Source: Scandinavium sp036271055 (lineage in GTDB: Bacteria; Pseudomonadota; Gammaproteobacteria; Enterobacterales; Enterobacteriaceae). Taken from it: a stretch of 64,000 nucleotides of DNA. This document shows positions 1-8,807 of this stretch, in pieces (positions within the stretch are counted from its first letter, which is position 1; each line of letters starts with the position of its first letter). The notes beneath the pieces are model-generated. The model saw nothing but the letters and a program-made list of their open reading frames with translations. It ran no database searches and was not told the origin of the DNA. The position numbers and the translations under genes were made by a program. The stretch lies in contig NZ_DATBBJ010000027.1 in NCBI RefSeq assembly GCF_036271055.1, positions 186,001-250,000 of the forward strand, given 5' to 3'.

Positions 1-973
1 CGACCGTTTGTACCGTTACCACTCGCAGGCTTCTCAAAAGTACCGGCAAAGCCAGCGGGAGCTGAACTTTCCAGAAACGCTGAGCACGGCTCATGCCCAT
101 TGCCGACGCACTTTCCAGCACATCGGCGGCAACCTGTTGCATCCCGGCCACAACGCCACGCACCAGCGGTAACAGCGCATAAAGCACCAGCGCAATTAAT
201 GCAGGCGTCATCCCCGTCCCGCCAATTCCCCATGAGGACAGCCACGGGAAATGTTTTACCAGCCCCGCCAACGGCGCAATCAGCAGACCAAAAAGCGCAA
301 CTGAGGGGATAGTCTGAATAATATTGAGCACGGTAAACACCCGAGTTTGCCGTCCCTGATGGCGCCAGCACCACAACCCGATCGGCACGCCAATCAATAA
401 GCCGGGGATGAGAGTGCCGAACAGCAAAATCAAATGCTGTTGTAGCGAACTGTCGAATACGTCCTGACGGTTAAAATACTCCTTCATCAGTGACAGCGAA
501 TCCAGTTCGCCGGACCACAGCAATGCCACGGGCAGGATCCAGATTTGTGCATTAAGCACCCAGCGCCACAGCGAACGCGGCGTAAGCCGACTAATAACAT
601 CACTACAGATGAGCAGCGTGACGCCCAGCCACAGCCACAGACCACTGCCAGGCGAGGTACGCGCCAGAGGGCTTCCCGCCTGTGCTAACAATGTGGCAGC
701 CCTTCCCCCGCTCCAGAGCAAGAGAATAAACAGGACTTGGGCCAGAATCAGCGTCACAGCCAACGCGCCGCGCCCGGGGAGAAAACTCAGCCCCACAAAG
801 ACCAGCGGCACAGCCAACAACAACGCAGGAGGAAACGTCCAGATTTGCCACAGCTGGCGGCTTTCGCCGGAAACCAGCCGATTGGCTGCATAGTTTACGA
901 ACGGCAGAAATGCTGCTGCCAGTGCAATCAGCACCAACAGCAGCAGAACCCGATTATGACAAGATATTCGCAC
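1..973 (-). CDS. yehY: Osmoprotectant ABC transporter permease YehY (3' part missing)
   Basis: Inner-membrane permease of the YehZYXW glycine betaine-type ABC importer. The reading frame is open from a GTG at 973, five bases after the osmF stop, to the window edge, giving about 324 residues against 385 in E. coli, so the C-terminal part lies outside. The N-terminus has a hydrophobic segment rich in Leu (RVLLLLVLIALAAAF), and the last codons in view read PLALPVLLRSLRVVTV, a stretch typical of the binding-protein-dependent permease fold near the EAA loop. The start is uncertain because no ATG is close. It is translated directly after osmF, so the two are co-transcribed. Identity is recognised from similarity to E. 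coli YehY. Confidence 0.9.
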   Translation of the reverse strand, partial: MRISCHNRVLLLLVLIALAAAFLPFVNYAANRLVSGESRQLWQIWTFPPALLLAVPLVFVGLSFLPGRGALAVTLILAQVLFILLLWSGGRAATLLAQAGSPLARTSPGSGLWLWLGVTLLICSDVISRLTPRSLWRWVLNAQIWILPVALLWSGELDSLSLMKEYFNRQDVFDSSLQQHLILLFGTLIPGLLIGVPIGLWCWRHQGRQTRVFTVLNIIQTIPSVALFGLLIAPLAGLVKHFPWLSSWGIGGTGMTPALIALVLYALLPLVRGVVAGMQQVAADVLESASAMGMSRAQRFWKVQLPLALPVLLRSLRVVTVQTV

Positions 974-977
974 GTAC

Positions 978-1895
978 TTACTTCACCAGTCCCTGTTGTT
1001 TCAGCCAGTCAGCGGCCACTTTCTTCGCATCCAGCCCTTCTACCGCAATACTGGCATTCAGTTTTTGCAGCGTTTTTTCATCAAGTTTTTCAAACACCGG
1101 CTTCAGCCATTCAGGAATTTGCGGATAGGCTTTCAGCACCGCCTCACGCACAACTGGCGTCGGGGCATAAATCGGTTGAACGCCTTTCGGATCGGTCAGC
1201 GTTTGCAGACCAAGAGCCGCCACCGGGCCGTCCGTACCATAAGCCATCGCCGCATTCACGCCCGAGGTTTGCTGCGCTGCGGCTTTGATAGTCACAGCAG
1301 TATCACCGCCCGCTAAAGAAAGCAGTTGGCTTTGCTCGAGTTTGAAATCGTAGGCTTTTTCAAATGCAGGTAGCGCATCCGCACGTTCGATAAACTCCGC
1401 TGAGGCAGCCAGTTTGAAAGTGCCGCCTTTTTTCAGATACGCACCCAAATCCGTTAAGGAAGTGAGTTTGTTCTTCTGAGCTAAATCCTGACGCACCGCG
1501 ATGGTCCAGGTGTTATTCGCCGGGGCTGGCGTCAACCAAACCAGATTGTTCTTTTCGGCATCGAGTTTTTTGACTTTCTCGTAGCCCTGCGCCGCATTCT
1601 TCCACGCCGGATCGTTTTCATCTTTAAAGAAGAATGCGCCGTTACCGGTGTATTCCGGGTAGATATCCAGTTCGCCAGAGGTAATCGCACCGCGCACTAC
1701 CGGGGTGGTTCCCAACTGTACTTTGTTCACGGTTTTCACGCCGTGACTGTCCAGTACCTGCAAAATGATGTTACCGAGCAGAGCCCCTTCGGTATCAATC
1801 TTCGAACCTACTTTTATCGGCTCCGCCGCCATCAGTGGGAGACTCACCACCGCCAGCAGTGAAACGCCCGCTAACCACTTCGTTGTATTTTTCAT
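978..1895 (-). CDS. osmF: Osmoprotectant ABC transporter periplasmic binding protein OsmF (YehZ)
   Basis: Periplasmic solute-binding protein of the OpuAC/ProX-like family, 305 residues, the full family length. Residues 1-23 form a Sec signal peptide (MKNTTKWLAGVSLL...LMA) with likely cleavage before AEPIKVGSKI. The segment KVGSKIDTEGALLGNII is the conserved start of the first lobe. In E. coli this transporter is RpoS-dependent and has low affinity for glycine betaine; that is family knowledge, not shown here. An AAGGAAAAGAG Shine-Dalgarno sequence precedes the ATG. First gene of the osmF-yehY operon. In E. coli its upstream neighbour is bglX, but here a fimbrial locus lies between them. Confidence 0.93.
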   Translation of the reverse strand: MKNTTKWLAGVSLLAVVSLPLMAAEPIKVGSKIDTEGALLGNIILQVLDSHGVKTVNKVQLGTTPVVRGAITSGELDIYPEYTGNGAFFFKDENDPAWKNAAQGYEKVKKLDAEKNNLVWLTPAPANNTWTIAVRQDLAQKNKLTSLTDLGAYLKKGGTFKLAASAEFIERADALPAFEKAYDFKLEQSQLLSLAGGDTAVTIKAAAQQTSGVNAAMAYGTDGPVAALGLQTLTDPKGVQPIYAPTPVVREAVLKAYPQIPEWLKPVFEKLDEKTLQKLNASIAVEGLDAKKVAADWLKQQGLVK

Positions 1896-2301
1896 TCTCT
1901 TTTCCTTATAAGCCTTCGTTTACAGGCGCTTAGAGAAAGCGTAGACGCGAATAGACAATCTATCATGAAAATACGTCATTTTCTGACATTGAGCGTAGCT
2001 TTGCTGACTCGCGCATAACGCATCTATTTTTCTGACAATTTATTAATGGTTTTCTTTTTGATCATAGAAAAACATTAACTTTTTGCATGGTTAAGTAAAA
2101 GAAGCTACAAACGAAACATTTAATGATATAAAACGCTAACTACTCGCACGTATTAAAATTAAGATGTTAAGAATTATCTTAACATCTTAGAATTAGCGTT
2201 ATCCGCGGTAAAACTGATTCTAACAATAAAGGAGTAATCCGTACTTCGGGATATTTATTACCCCAGTTTCGCATAGCGTATTGACCAGACGGACTCGTGA
2301 T
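1896..2301. promoter_or_regulatory. AT-rich divergent intergenic region, osmF / fimbrial regulator
   Basis: About 400 bases without a gene, clearly AT-rich from about 1965 to 2240. It must carry the osmF promoter leftward and the promoter of the membrane regulator rightward. A purine-rich AAAGGAG at about 2226-2232 looks like a ribosome-binding site, but no ATG or GTG follows at a workable distance. It is therefore either a decoy or belongs to a short unit I cannot see. The nested inverted repeat at 2132-2200 is the outstanding element. I could not place -35/-10 hexamers with confidence. Confidence 0.6.
2132..2200. repeat. Nested inverted repeat upstream of the fimbrial regulator
   Basis: Two concentric inverted repeats. 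The inner one has perfect 13-base arms at 2160-2172 and 2177-2189 (left arm TAAGATGTTAAGA) around the loop ATTA. The outer one has perfect 8-base arms, AACGCTAA at 2132-2139 and TTAGCGTT at 2193-2200. No T-run follows on either side, so it does not look like a simple terminator. It lies about 100-170 bases before the regulator start and could be an operator, an attenuator or a terminator remnant. Confidence 0.75.
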
Positions 2302-3138
2302 ATGAAATTCCTTTTTAATAAACAAGTTATCTTCGATTCTGATACCGGATTGCTGGCTGTTCATGATGAACAGGACGACCCGGTACAGATATCAAATCCT
2401 ACTAAAAGATTATTACTACTCCTTCTGAATCATCAGGGTGAAGTGGTCAACCGGGAAGTGATATTTAAAAAAGTCTGGGACGATTTTGGTATGGTTTCCA
2501 GCAATAACAATCTCAATCACTGCATTAGTAAATTACGACGAATACTACGTAACTTAGGTCTCGAAGAAGAAGTCATTACGACCGTACCCAAAATGGGATT
2601 TCTGTTCCAGGAAGAAATAGAAGTCGAACAATTTCCAGAGTTATCTTGTACTTCTACCGCACAGAATGAACTCGCTCCCCCCTCTGAACCACGCTCCGAA
2701 ACGCCACAATCTGTGCTGGCCGACAATAAGGCTTCATCATCTTTATGGCGTAGACCTCAACGGCTGATGAACAGCATAACGATGGTCGTTGCCGTGACCA
2801 CACTGTTGGCCTCTGCCCTGTTTTGGTACAACAATCGTCCACTGGATCGTAAGGAAGTGTTTATCGGTAAAGCCGGGACCTGTAGCGTCCTCATTTCAGA
2901 AAGTTTGTTGCACATAACGGATGCATTAAGTTTTAAAGAAGGGCTGTTGCGCTATGCTCAGTCTCTCGATCCACAATGCCGCAGCGATCAGTATCTTCTG
3001 GTGATTAAAAGCCGTTCCTATAAAACCTGGAGTCAGGAACTTTCCCGCCTCTACTTTATGCGCTGCGGAAATTTGCGCGAAAACAAAGCAGAGATTTGCT
3101 GGAGTCTGAATGAGCCGATTAATTCCAGCGCCTCGTGA
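2302..3138 (+). CDS. ToxR/CadC-like membrane-bound winged-helix regulator
   Basis: A 278-residue membrane-anchored transcription regulator, probably controlling the fimbrial genes that follow. Residues 20-102 are an OmpR/PhoB-type winged helix (EVVNREVIFKKVW, then NNLNHCISKLRRILR, then ITTVPKMGFLFQ), as in ToxR and CadC. A Ser/Pro-rich linker follows (about 105-150), then one membrane span at about 158-177 (SITMVVAVTTLLASALFWY). The periplasmic domain of about 100 residues has four cysteines (194, 226, 255, 266) that could form disulfides and sense redox state or envelope condition. The ATG at 2302 is preferred over an upstream TTG at 2281, which has no ribosome-binding site at a normal distance. 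No named orthologue recognised; the target is inferred from position. Confidence 0.8.
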   Translation: MKFLFNKQVIFDSDTGLLAVHDEQDDPVQISNPTKRLLLLLLNHQGEVVNREVIFKKVWDDFGMVSSNNNLNHCISKLRRILRNLGLEEEVITTVPKMGFLFQEEIEVEQFPELSCTSTAQNELAPPSEPRSETPQSVLADNKASSSLWRRPQRLMNSITMVVAVTTLLASALFWYNNRPLDRKEVFIGKAGTCSVLISESLLHITDALSFKEGLLRYAQSLDPQCRSDQYLLVIKSRSYKTWSQELSRLYFMRCGNLRENKAEICWSLNEPINSSAS

Positions 3139-3163
3139 TTGAACGCATTGCTTAACGTCTTTT

Positions 3164-3190
3164 AGCCCGATCTCATCGTCGGGCTTTTTT
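3164..3190 (+). terminator. Rho-independent terminator of the fimbrial regulator gene
   Basis: Arms AGCCCGA (3164-3170) and TCGGGCT (3179-3185) with an 8-base loop, followed by a run of T. It begins 25 bases after the regulator stop, so the regulator and the pilin operon are separate transcription units. Confidence 0.88.
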
Positions 3191-3572
3191 ATATCCATCG
3201 ACTGCCGAAATTGTTTTAGATCACTTTCCTCAGCAACACCCGACTCGCCATTTTTGATCTCCTCACAGACGCTTTGCGCCATGCCCACGTTGTTTGTCTG
3301 GTTTCTCTGGTTAACGTCAACATCATGTTCACATCTTCGAATGAAACAACGGCATTTATAGCTACCAATGCACGTTAATTCCGACTTGTTCAGCATTTAA
3401 AACTTAATAACCACACATTAACAGTTAATGATTACAGCCTGATGCAAATAACTTAGGATTTTTCTCACATGATACCGGACGGCTTCAACGGCGCATTACC
3501 GCCCCAGAGCCGGGCAAGGTAGCCATGAGTCATCGCTTAATTGTCTCAACAGGACACACAGGAAAACGCATC
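3191..3572 (+). promoter_or_regulatory. Upstream region of the fimbrial operon
   Basis: About 380 bases between the regulator terminator and the major pilin start. It holds a palindrome with 7-base arms, CATTAAC/GTTAATG, around one central base at 3416-3430, a candidate operator for the upstream regulator. I looked for matched inverted repeats flanking a 200-400 base segment, as in a phase-variable fim switch, and saw none. Promoter hexamers could not be placed reliably. Confidence 0.5.
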
Positions 3573-4109
3573 ATGTTGAAAAAAAGTTATCTCACTATTC
3601 TTACCGGCGCTCTGCTGGTCTCGGCTAACGCTATGGCTCTGTCTGATAACACCATCAGCTTCCAGGGTGAAGTAACCGACGAAACCTGCTCTGTTGCCAT
3701 CAACGGCAACCAGGCCACGCCGGTTGTGCTTCTGCCAACGGTTAGCAGCACCGATTTGGCCGCCAGTGGCGATACTGCTGGCCCGGTCACCTTCGATATT
3801 GGTTTGACTGGCTGCACAGGTGATTCCGCTAACGAAACAAAAATCTCTACCGTGTTTGTCGGCAATCAGGTCACCACCAACGGCAACCTCGGTAACACAG
3901 GCACGGCGACCAACGTCGAAGTCCAGCTCCTTGATACCACCGGAAAGGAAATCAACCTGACCGACGGCTTTACCGGTGACGGTGATCTGAACGTCGCCGC
4001 GGGCGCCAGTGAAGCCAGTGCCTCCTACACCGCGCAGTACTTCGCCGCCGGAAAATCCACTGCCGGTACGGTAGAAGCCACGCTGCAATACGCCGTTTCT
4101 TACCAGTAA
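3573..4109 (+). CDS. Major fimbrial subunit (pilin)
   Basis: A 178-residue chaperone-usher pilin. Residues 1-22 are a signal peptide (MLKKSYLTILTGALLVSANA, then MA). The mature protein starts LSDNTISFQGEVTDETC and has the conserved cysteine pair C39 and C81 that staples the incomplete immunoglobulin fold. It ends in the alternating TLQYAVSYQ strand with the penultimate Tyr typical of pilins. The ATG at 3573 is chosen over one at 3525 because AGGAAAA sits just upstream and the signal peptide then begins correctly. First gene of a five-gene operon, followed by a stable hairpin that may raise its mRNA level over the rest. Similar in style to MrkA/Stb-type pilins; exact family unresolved. Confidence 0.9.
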   Translation: MLKKSYLTILTGALLVSANAMALSDNTISFQGEVTDETCSVAINGNQATPVVLLPTVSSTDLAASGDTAGPVTFDIGLTGCTGDSANETKISTVFVGNQVTTNGNLGNTGTATNVEVQLLDTTGKEINLTDGFTGDGDLNVAAGASEASASYTAQYFAAGKSTAGTVEATLQYAVSYQ

Positions 4110-4120
4110 GTTCTCTTTTA

Positions 4121-4148
4121 TCTTCCGGGGTGGCACAGCCCCGGAAGA
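4121..4148 (+). other. Intercistronic hairpin after the pilin gene
   Basis: Perfect 10-base arms TCTTCCGGGG and CCCCGGAAGA around an 8-base loop, 12 bases after the pilin stop and without a T-run. Such hairpins after major pilin genes usually protect the short pilin mRNA or partly terminate, making the shaft subunit more abundant than usher and chaperone. The role here is inferred from position. Confidence 0.8.
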
Positions 4149-4173
4149 CAGTCTGCCTCACGGAGTTGTTGAG

Positions 4174-4935
4174 ATGATGAAGGATCTTCTTCGCTACGGA
4201 ATTCGCGCCCTGCCCGGCGCGGCACTGTTTTTTGCTGCGGTGGCGACCAGTCAGGCCAGCGTGACCATTATGGGCAGCCGTATTATTTACGCCTCTTCGG
4301 CTTCTTCCGTCGACGTGCAGCTGAAAAATAGCGACAGCTTTCCCTATGTCGTCCAGACCTGGTTCGATGACGGCGACGTGAACGCCAGCCCACAAAACAG
4401 CAGTGCAGTGCCGTTTATCGCGACCCCGCCGGTTTTTCGCATTCAACCGAAAACAGGTCAGGTTGTCCGCATCGTCTACAGCAAAACCAAATCACTGCCC
4501 GAAGACCGGGAGTCTTTGTACTGGTTTAACGCGCTTCAGGTCCCGCCAGCCAACGTAGGCGGCGCGCAAAAGCAAAACAAGATGCTGGTGATGTTACGCA
4601 CGCGTATCAAGCTGTTTTACCGCCCGGCAAGCCTCGGTGCGCCTGGCAATTTGGCACAAAAACTCCAGCTAAAAGCCATCACGGATGCCCAAAAAGGTGC
4701 AGGCGTGGAGATAACCAACCCGACGCCGTGGTTTGCTTCAATTGGGAATCTGAACGCACAGGTGAATGGCCTCAGTCACAGCCTGGTCTCCGATATGGTG
4801 GCCCCGTTTTCCAGCCAGCGTTTCTGGTTCAGCAGCAAAGCCATCACGCCAAAAGGCAACGGCCGCGTAAAAGTCACGCTGGTTAACGATCAGGGCGCAC
4901 GGGTAAGTGAAGATTATGCTGTCACCTGGCCTTAA
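4174..4935 (+). CDS. Periplasmic fimbrial chaperone
   Basis: A 253-residue PapD-family chaperone that completes the fold of pilin subunits in the periplasm. Signal peptide to about residue 29 (AAVATSQA, then SVTIMGSRIIY). The chaperone signature is present around residues 113-125: SLPEDRESLYWFNALQVPP. The second domain carries NPTPWFASIG and ends in a canonical strand (VSEDYAVTWP). The short loop before it suggests the FGS type. The start at 4174 follows a CGGAG motif; a second ATG is the next codon. Its end overlaps the usher start. A second, different chaperone lies at the end of the operon. Confidence 0.92.
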   Translation: MMKDLLRYGIRALPGAALFFAAVATSQASVTIMGSRIIYASSASSVDVQLKNSDSFPYVVQTWFDDGDVNASPQNSSAVPFIATPPVFRIQPKTGQVVRIVYSKTKSLPEDRESLYWFNALQVPPANVGGAQKQNKMLVMLRTRIKLFYRPASLGAPGNLAQKLQLKAITDAQKGAGVEITNPTPWFASIGNLNAQVNGLSHSLVSDMVAPFSSQRFWFSSKAITPKGNGRVKVTLVNDQGARVSEDYAVTWP

Positions 4936-7474
4936 TTTTCCGCCCAAAGCCCTGACGGTTTTAATGGGCCTGATGACGGCGCATGCTGCATGGGGAGAAG
5001 AGTATTACTTCGATCCGGCGCTGTTTCAGGGATCCGCCTATGGGCAGAGTCTGGGCCAATTCAATCAGCAGCATATTGCCGCTGGCAGCTATCTGGTGGA
5101 TATCTGGGTCAATAACGAGTTGGTCAAAACGGGCGTCAAAATCACCTTCACTTCGCCTGTAAAGGGCGGTGAGCCTGAACCTTGTCTGCCCGCTTCCCTG
5201 ATGAAAGCCGTTCAGCTGAAATCAATGGCTGACAATGTGGCGGATGATGCATGTCGTCCTCTGGACGCATGGGCAAACGGTGCGAGCTGGCAGTTTGAAT
5301 CCTCGACGCTGCGCTTGCAGCTAACGATCCCAATGGCCGCCCTGTCACGCCAGCCTCGCGGCTTTATTTCGCCCTCAGAGTGGGACAGTGGCGCACTCGC
5401 ACTCTTTTTACGCCACAACACCAGTTACACATTGACGGAAAATACCGACAGCCACTATCGCTATCAGTACCTGTGGAGCGGCATTAATGCAGGCACCAAC
5501 CTCGGTTTATGGCAAATTCGCCACCAGGGTAATCTGCGTTATGTCGACAGTAGCCAGACAGGCAGCGCATATCGCTATAACGCCGTTCGTACCTGGGTTC
5601 AGCGCCCTGTCGAGTCACTCAATAGTGTGATGACCCTCGGCGACAGCTACACCGATTCCAGCCTGTTTGGCAGTATGTCCTTCAATGGGGTGAAACTCGC
5701 GACCGACGAACGCATGTGGCCACAGGGGAAACGCGGCTACGCGCCGGAAGTGCGTGGTGTGGCGGCCAGCAGCGCGCATGTGGTCATCAAACAGCTCGGC
5801 AAAGTCATTTATGAAACCCATGTGCCACCGGGCGCGTTTGTCATTGACGATCTGTATAACACCCGCAATCAGGGTGATCTGACTGTCGACGTTATCGAGG
5901 CCAGCGGCAAAATATCCTCGTTCACCGTGCCTTATTCTGCCGTGCCGGACTCCGTTCGTCCTGGCAACTGGCATTACTCGCTGGCGCTGGGCCGCGTGCG
6001 CCAGTATTACAGCGTGAACAACGATTTCTTCGAAGGCACGCTGCAACGCGGGGTGAATAATAACATCACGGTTAACCTTGGTTCACGTGTTGCCGAAGAC
6101 TATCAGGCATGGCTGGCAGGCGGCGTATGGGCCACCGGTTTCGGTGCGTTCGGCATGAACGCCACCTGGTCTAACGCCCGGGTGCAAAACGATGAACGCC
6201 AACAAGGCTGGCGCGCAGAACTCAGCTACAGCAAAACCTTTACCTCTGGCACCAACCTGGTGCTGGCAGCTTACCGTTATTCCACTCGTGGTTTCCGCGA
6301 GTTGCAGGACGTGCTGGGTGTACGCCGCGAACAGGCAACCGGCGTTGATTATTACTCCGACACACTCCAGCAGCGTAACCGCCTGTCGGCTACCGTCAGC
6401 CAGCCGCTGGGCGACTTTGGCACCTTAAATCTCAGCGCCAGCAGCGCGGATTACTACGGCAACCAGTCACGCATTACCCAATTGCAACTGGGGTATAGCA
6501 ACCAGTGGAATCGCATCAGCTACGGCGTAAACGTCGCCCGACAGCGAACCAGCTGGGATAACAGCCGTTTTTACAACAGCGTGGACGATCCGCAGGACAG
6601 CAGTAGCCGACAAAAATACAGCGAGACCACGCTCTCCTTCACGGTCTCCGTGCCGTTCGATTGGGGTAGCAGCCGTTCGTCGATCGCCATGAACTATAAC
6701 CAGTCGAGCCAAAGCCGCTCGTCAACGCTCTCAATGAGCGGTTCCGCCGGAGAGAATAACGATTTCTCGTGGTCAACTTACGGCGGCTATGAACGCTACC
6801 GCAACGGCACCAGCGGCAGTTCGAGCACCTTCGGCGCAAGCGTGCAGGAAAATACTCGGGTAGGCGCAGTGCGCGCGAGCTATGACCAGGGCGAAAACTA
6901 TCGTCAGAGCGGGCTGGGTGCATCCGGCACTCTGGTGCTGCATTCGGGCGGTCTGACGGCTGGCCCTTATACCAGCGAAACCTTCGCACTTATCCATGCG
7001 GAAGGCGCACAGGGCGCGGTAGTGCAAAACGGTCAGGGTGCGGTCGTCGACGGCTTCGGTTACGCCATCATGCCGTCGCTCTCCCCTTACCGCAGCAATA
7101 ACGTCAGCCTCGACAGCCGCACAATGAACAACGAAGCGGAACTGACCGGCGGCAGCCAGCGCGTGGTGCCTTACGCGGGAGCCATTGCGCGCGTCAACTT
7201 CGCCACCCTGAAGGGCAAAGCGGTGCTAATTAACCTTAAAGCTGCCGACGGGAGCGTGCCGCCAATGGGTGCCGACGTGCTCGATGCGGAAGGCACGGTC
7301 ATCGGGATGGTTGGTCAGGGCGGGCAAATTTACGCCCGCATCGCCACCGCCTCCGGCTCATTGAAAGTGCGTTGGGGAAATGCAGCCAACCAGGCCTGCC
7401 ACGTCCGTTATCAGCTAAACATCAACAGCCCGGACGACATCATCCATTTGAATAAAATCTGTGAGAAGGAGTAG
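4907..7474 (+). CDS. Fimbrial outer membrane usher
   Basis: Outer-membrane usher of 855 residues, the normal family size, which assembles and secretes pilin subunits. After a signal peptide ending near AHAAWG the mature N-terminal domain starts EEYYFDPALFQG, the standard usher opening. The barrel has the characteristic DVIEASG and YSAVPDSVRPG stretches around the plug domain, and the C-terminal domain has GKAVLINL, PPMGADVLDAEG and a cysteine pair in the last 30 residues (NQACHVRY, NKIC). The start is GTG 4907 or ATG 4916; both overlap the chaperone end by 20-29 bases, implying translational coupling. Confidence 0.92.
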   Translation: MKIMLSPGLNFPPKALTVLMGLMTAHAAWGEEYYFDPALFQGSAYGQSLGQFNQQHIAAGSYLVDIWVNNELVKTGVKITFTSPVKGGEPEPCLPASLMKAVQLKSMADNVADDACRPLDAWANGASWQFESSTLRLQLTIPMAALSRQPRGFISPSEWDSGALALFLRHNTSYTLTENTDSHYRYQYLWSGINAGTNLGLWQIRHQGNLRYVDSSQTGSAYRYNAVRTWVQRPVESLNSVMTLGDSYTDSSLFGSMSFNGVKLATDERMWPQGKRGYAPEVRGVAASSAHVVIKQLGKVIYETHVPPGAFVIDDLYNTRNQGDLTVDVIEASGKISSFTVPYSAVPDSVRPGNWHYSLALGRVRQYYSVNNDFFEGTLQRGVNNNITVNLGSRVAEDYQAWLAGGVWATGFGAFGMNATWSNARVQNDERQQGWRAELSYSKTFTSGTNLVLAAYRYSTRGFRELQDVLGVRREQATGVDYYSDTLQQRNRLSATVSQPLGDFGTLNLSASSADYYGNQSRITQLQLGYSNQWNRISYGVNVARQRTSWDNSRFYNSVDDPQDSSSRQKYSETTLSFTVSVPFDWGSSRSSIAMNYNQSSQSRSSTLSMSGSAGENNDFSWSTYGGYERYRNGTSGSSSTFGASVQENTRVGAVRASYDQGENYRQSGLGASGTLVLHSGGLTAGPYTSETFALIHAEGAQGAVVQNGQGAVVDGFGYAIMPSLSPYRSNNVSLDSRTMNNEAELTGGSQRVVPYAGAIARVNFATLKGKAVLINLKAADGSVPPMGADVLDAEGTVIGMVGQGGQIYARIATASGSLKVRWGNAANQACHVRYQLNINSPDDIIHLNKICEKE

Positions 7475-7478
7475 CGGA

Positions 7479-8807
7479 ATGCGTTTTAGCGCTCGATCGC
7501 TTCTGTTTATCGCGAGCCTGCTGTGCAGCGCTTCGCTATGGGCAACCTGCACCAAAGTGACCGCCACCTCATCGCTGTCTGCGGCCGCCATCGCCGCAGG
7601 CTACACCGCGTCGAGTTGGACCGGTGCGTGCGATACCTGTAGCGGGAATATCGGCCTGCCCGCCACCATCAGCATTAACAGCGGTAGCAATTTTCAGCCT
7701 TCCGGCACGCTTATCGCCAGCGCCGTGGGAAATTTCCTGACCAGTGCGACCAACCAAGCCTACACCAGCAATCAGATCCTCTACCGCTGTCAGTTGGCCG
7801 ATGCGGGTAGCTTGTATGAGATGTACGCCACCAACGGCGACAACGCCTATACCGGGCAGTACACCACCAGCGAAGTCGACGGGGCGTATTACGACGTGGC
7901 GAAAAATGTGGCGGTACGCATGACTAACCTCAGTTCCGGTGAGTATTACAGTCGCTACTGGAAGCAGCGCCAACTCACCGCCGACAGCTGGTTCCAGGAT
8001 GACACCTACATTTACATTCCTGCCAGTGCGTTCAGCAACGTGCTGTATGAAATGTACAAAATTACCTCCACCAGCTACTACGTTAGCTCAGCGAATATGT
8101 ACAAAGACGCCTACACCCAACCGCGTGGCTATATCGCGTTCAAAGGACCAGGGCTGGATACCAATTCGCTGAACGCCGGGATGGACAGCCTCTCCTATTA
8201 CTATGGCTGGTACGGTAACTGGCCTGGCGCGTGGAGCACCTACGGTAATGTGACCTATGTGCGTGGCGCATTATGTATGGTGACGGACTACCCGGCGGTG
8301 GTATTGCTGCCGACGGTCAGCAGCGCCAGCTTGCAGTCCGGCGGCAGTAGCCAGGCACCGTTTACCGTGAGCCTGCAATGTGAAGCGGGGGCGAAATCCA
8401 GCGTCAGCGCTTCCACTAGCAGCGCCGCCAACGTGGCAATCGGCTTTCTGGTCAATCAGCCGACGGCTGTCTCTGCCGCTAAAACGCTCGGCCTTGTCAC
8501 TTCTGGCGGCGGCTTAACCTGGTTGCTGGACAATAACTATGGTGCCAGCGGCGTGGCCTCCGGCGTCGGCATTCGCATCTACAACCGTACCGGCTCTGCG
8601 TTGAATTTACTGCCGGACCGCTCAAGCACCGGAACCGGCAACACTCGCGGCTGGTATGCGTATCAGGATCTGACATCGTTGGTCTCTTCCGATACGGTCA
8701 ATACCTATAGCGGCGATTTTACCGCCTCGCTTGAGGCACTCAGTGGACAAACAGTGACAGCAGGAACCGTGAATGCGCAGTTGCAAGTGGTGGTCAGTTT
8801 TCAGTAG
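7479..8807 (+). CDS. Fimbrial tip adhesin (two-domain minor subunit)
   Basis: A 442-residue protein much longer than a pilin, as expected for a tip adhesin: signal peptide to about residue 23 (SLLCSASLWA), an N-terminal receptor-binding region to about residue 265, then a C-terminal pilin domain. The pilin domain contains PAVVLLPTVSSASLQSG, almost the same strand as in the major pilin (PVVLLPTVSSTDLAASG), and ends NAQLQVVVSFQ. The N-terminal region is unusually rich in Tyr, Trp and Asn (SLSYYYGWYGNWPGAWSTYG), common in carbohydrate-binding surfaces. ATG 7479 is preferred because AAGGAG lies 8 bases upstream; the usher stop is at 7474. The ligand cannot be told from sequence. Confidence 0.85.
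   Translation: MRFSARSLLFIASLLCSASLWATCTKVTATSSLSAAAIAAGYTASSWTGACDTCSGNIGLPATISINSGSNFQPSGTLIASAVGNFLTSATNQAYTSNQILYRCQLADAGSLYEMYATNGDNAYTGQYTTSEVDGAYYDVAKNVAVRMTNLSSGEYYSRYWKQRQLTADSWFQDDTYIYIPASAFSNVLYEMYKITSTSYYVSSANMYKDAYTQPRGYIAFKGPGLDTNSLNAGMDSLSYYYGWYGNWPGAWSTYGNVTYVRGALCMVTDYPAVVLLPTVSSASLQSGGSSQAPFTVSLQCEAGAKSSVSASTSSAANVAIGFLVNQPTAVSAAKTLGLVTSGGGLTWLLDNNYGASGVASGVGIRIYNRTGSALNLLPDRSSTGTGNTRGWYAYQDLTSLVSSDTVNTYSGDFTASLEALSGQTVTAGTVNAQLQVVVSFQ

Noticed and set aside
2226..2280. Leader peptide after the AAAGGAG motif
   Set aside because: No ATG, GTG or TTG follows within a normal spacing.
2926..3396. A 156-codon minus-strand frame overlapping the 3' end of the fimbrial regulator
   Set aside because: Antisense to a clear gene and through its terminator; the protein has no recognisable domain and no good ribosome-binding site.
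3191..3572. Possible invertible phase switch before the pilin gene
   Set aside because: No pair of matching inverted repeats 200-400 bases apart and no site-specific recombinase gene nearby.
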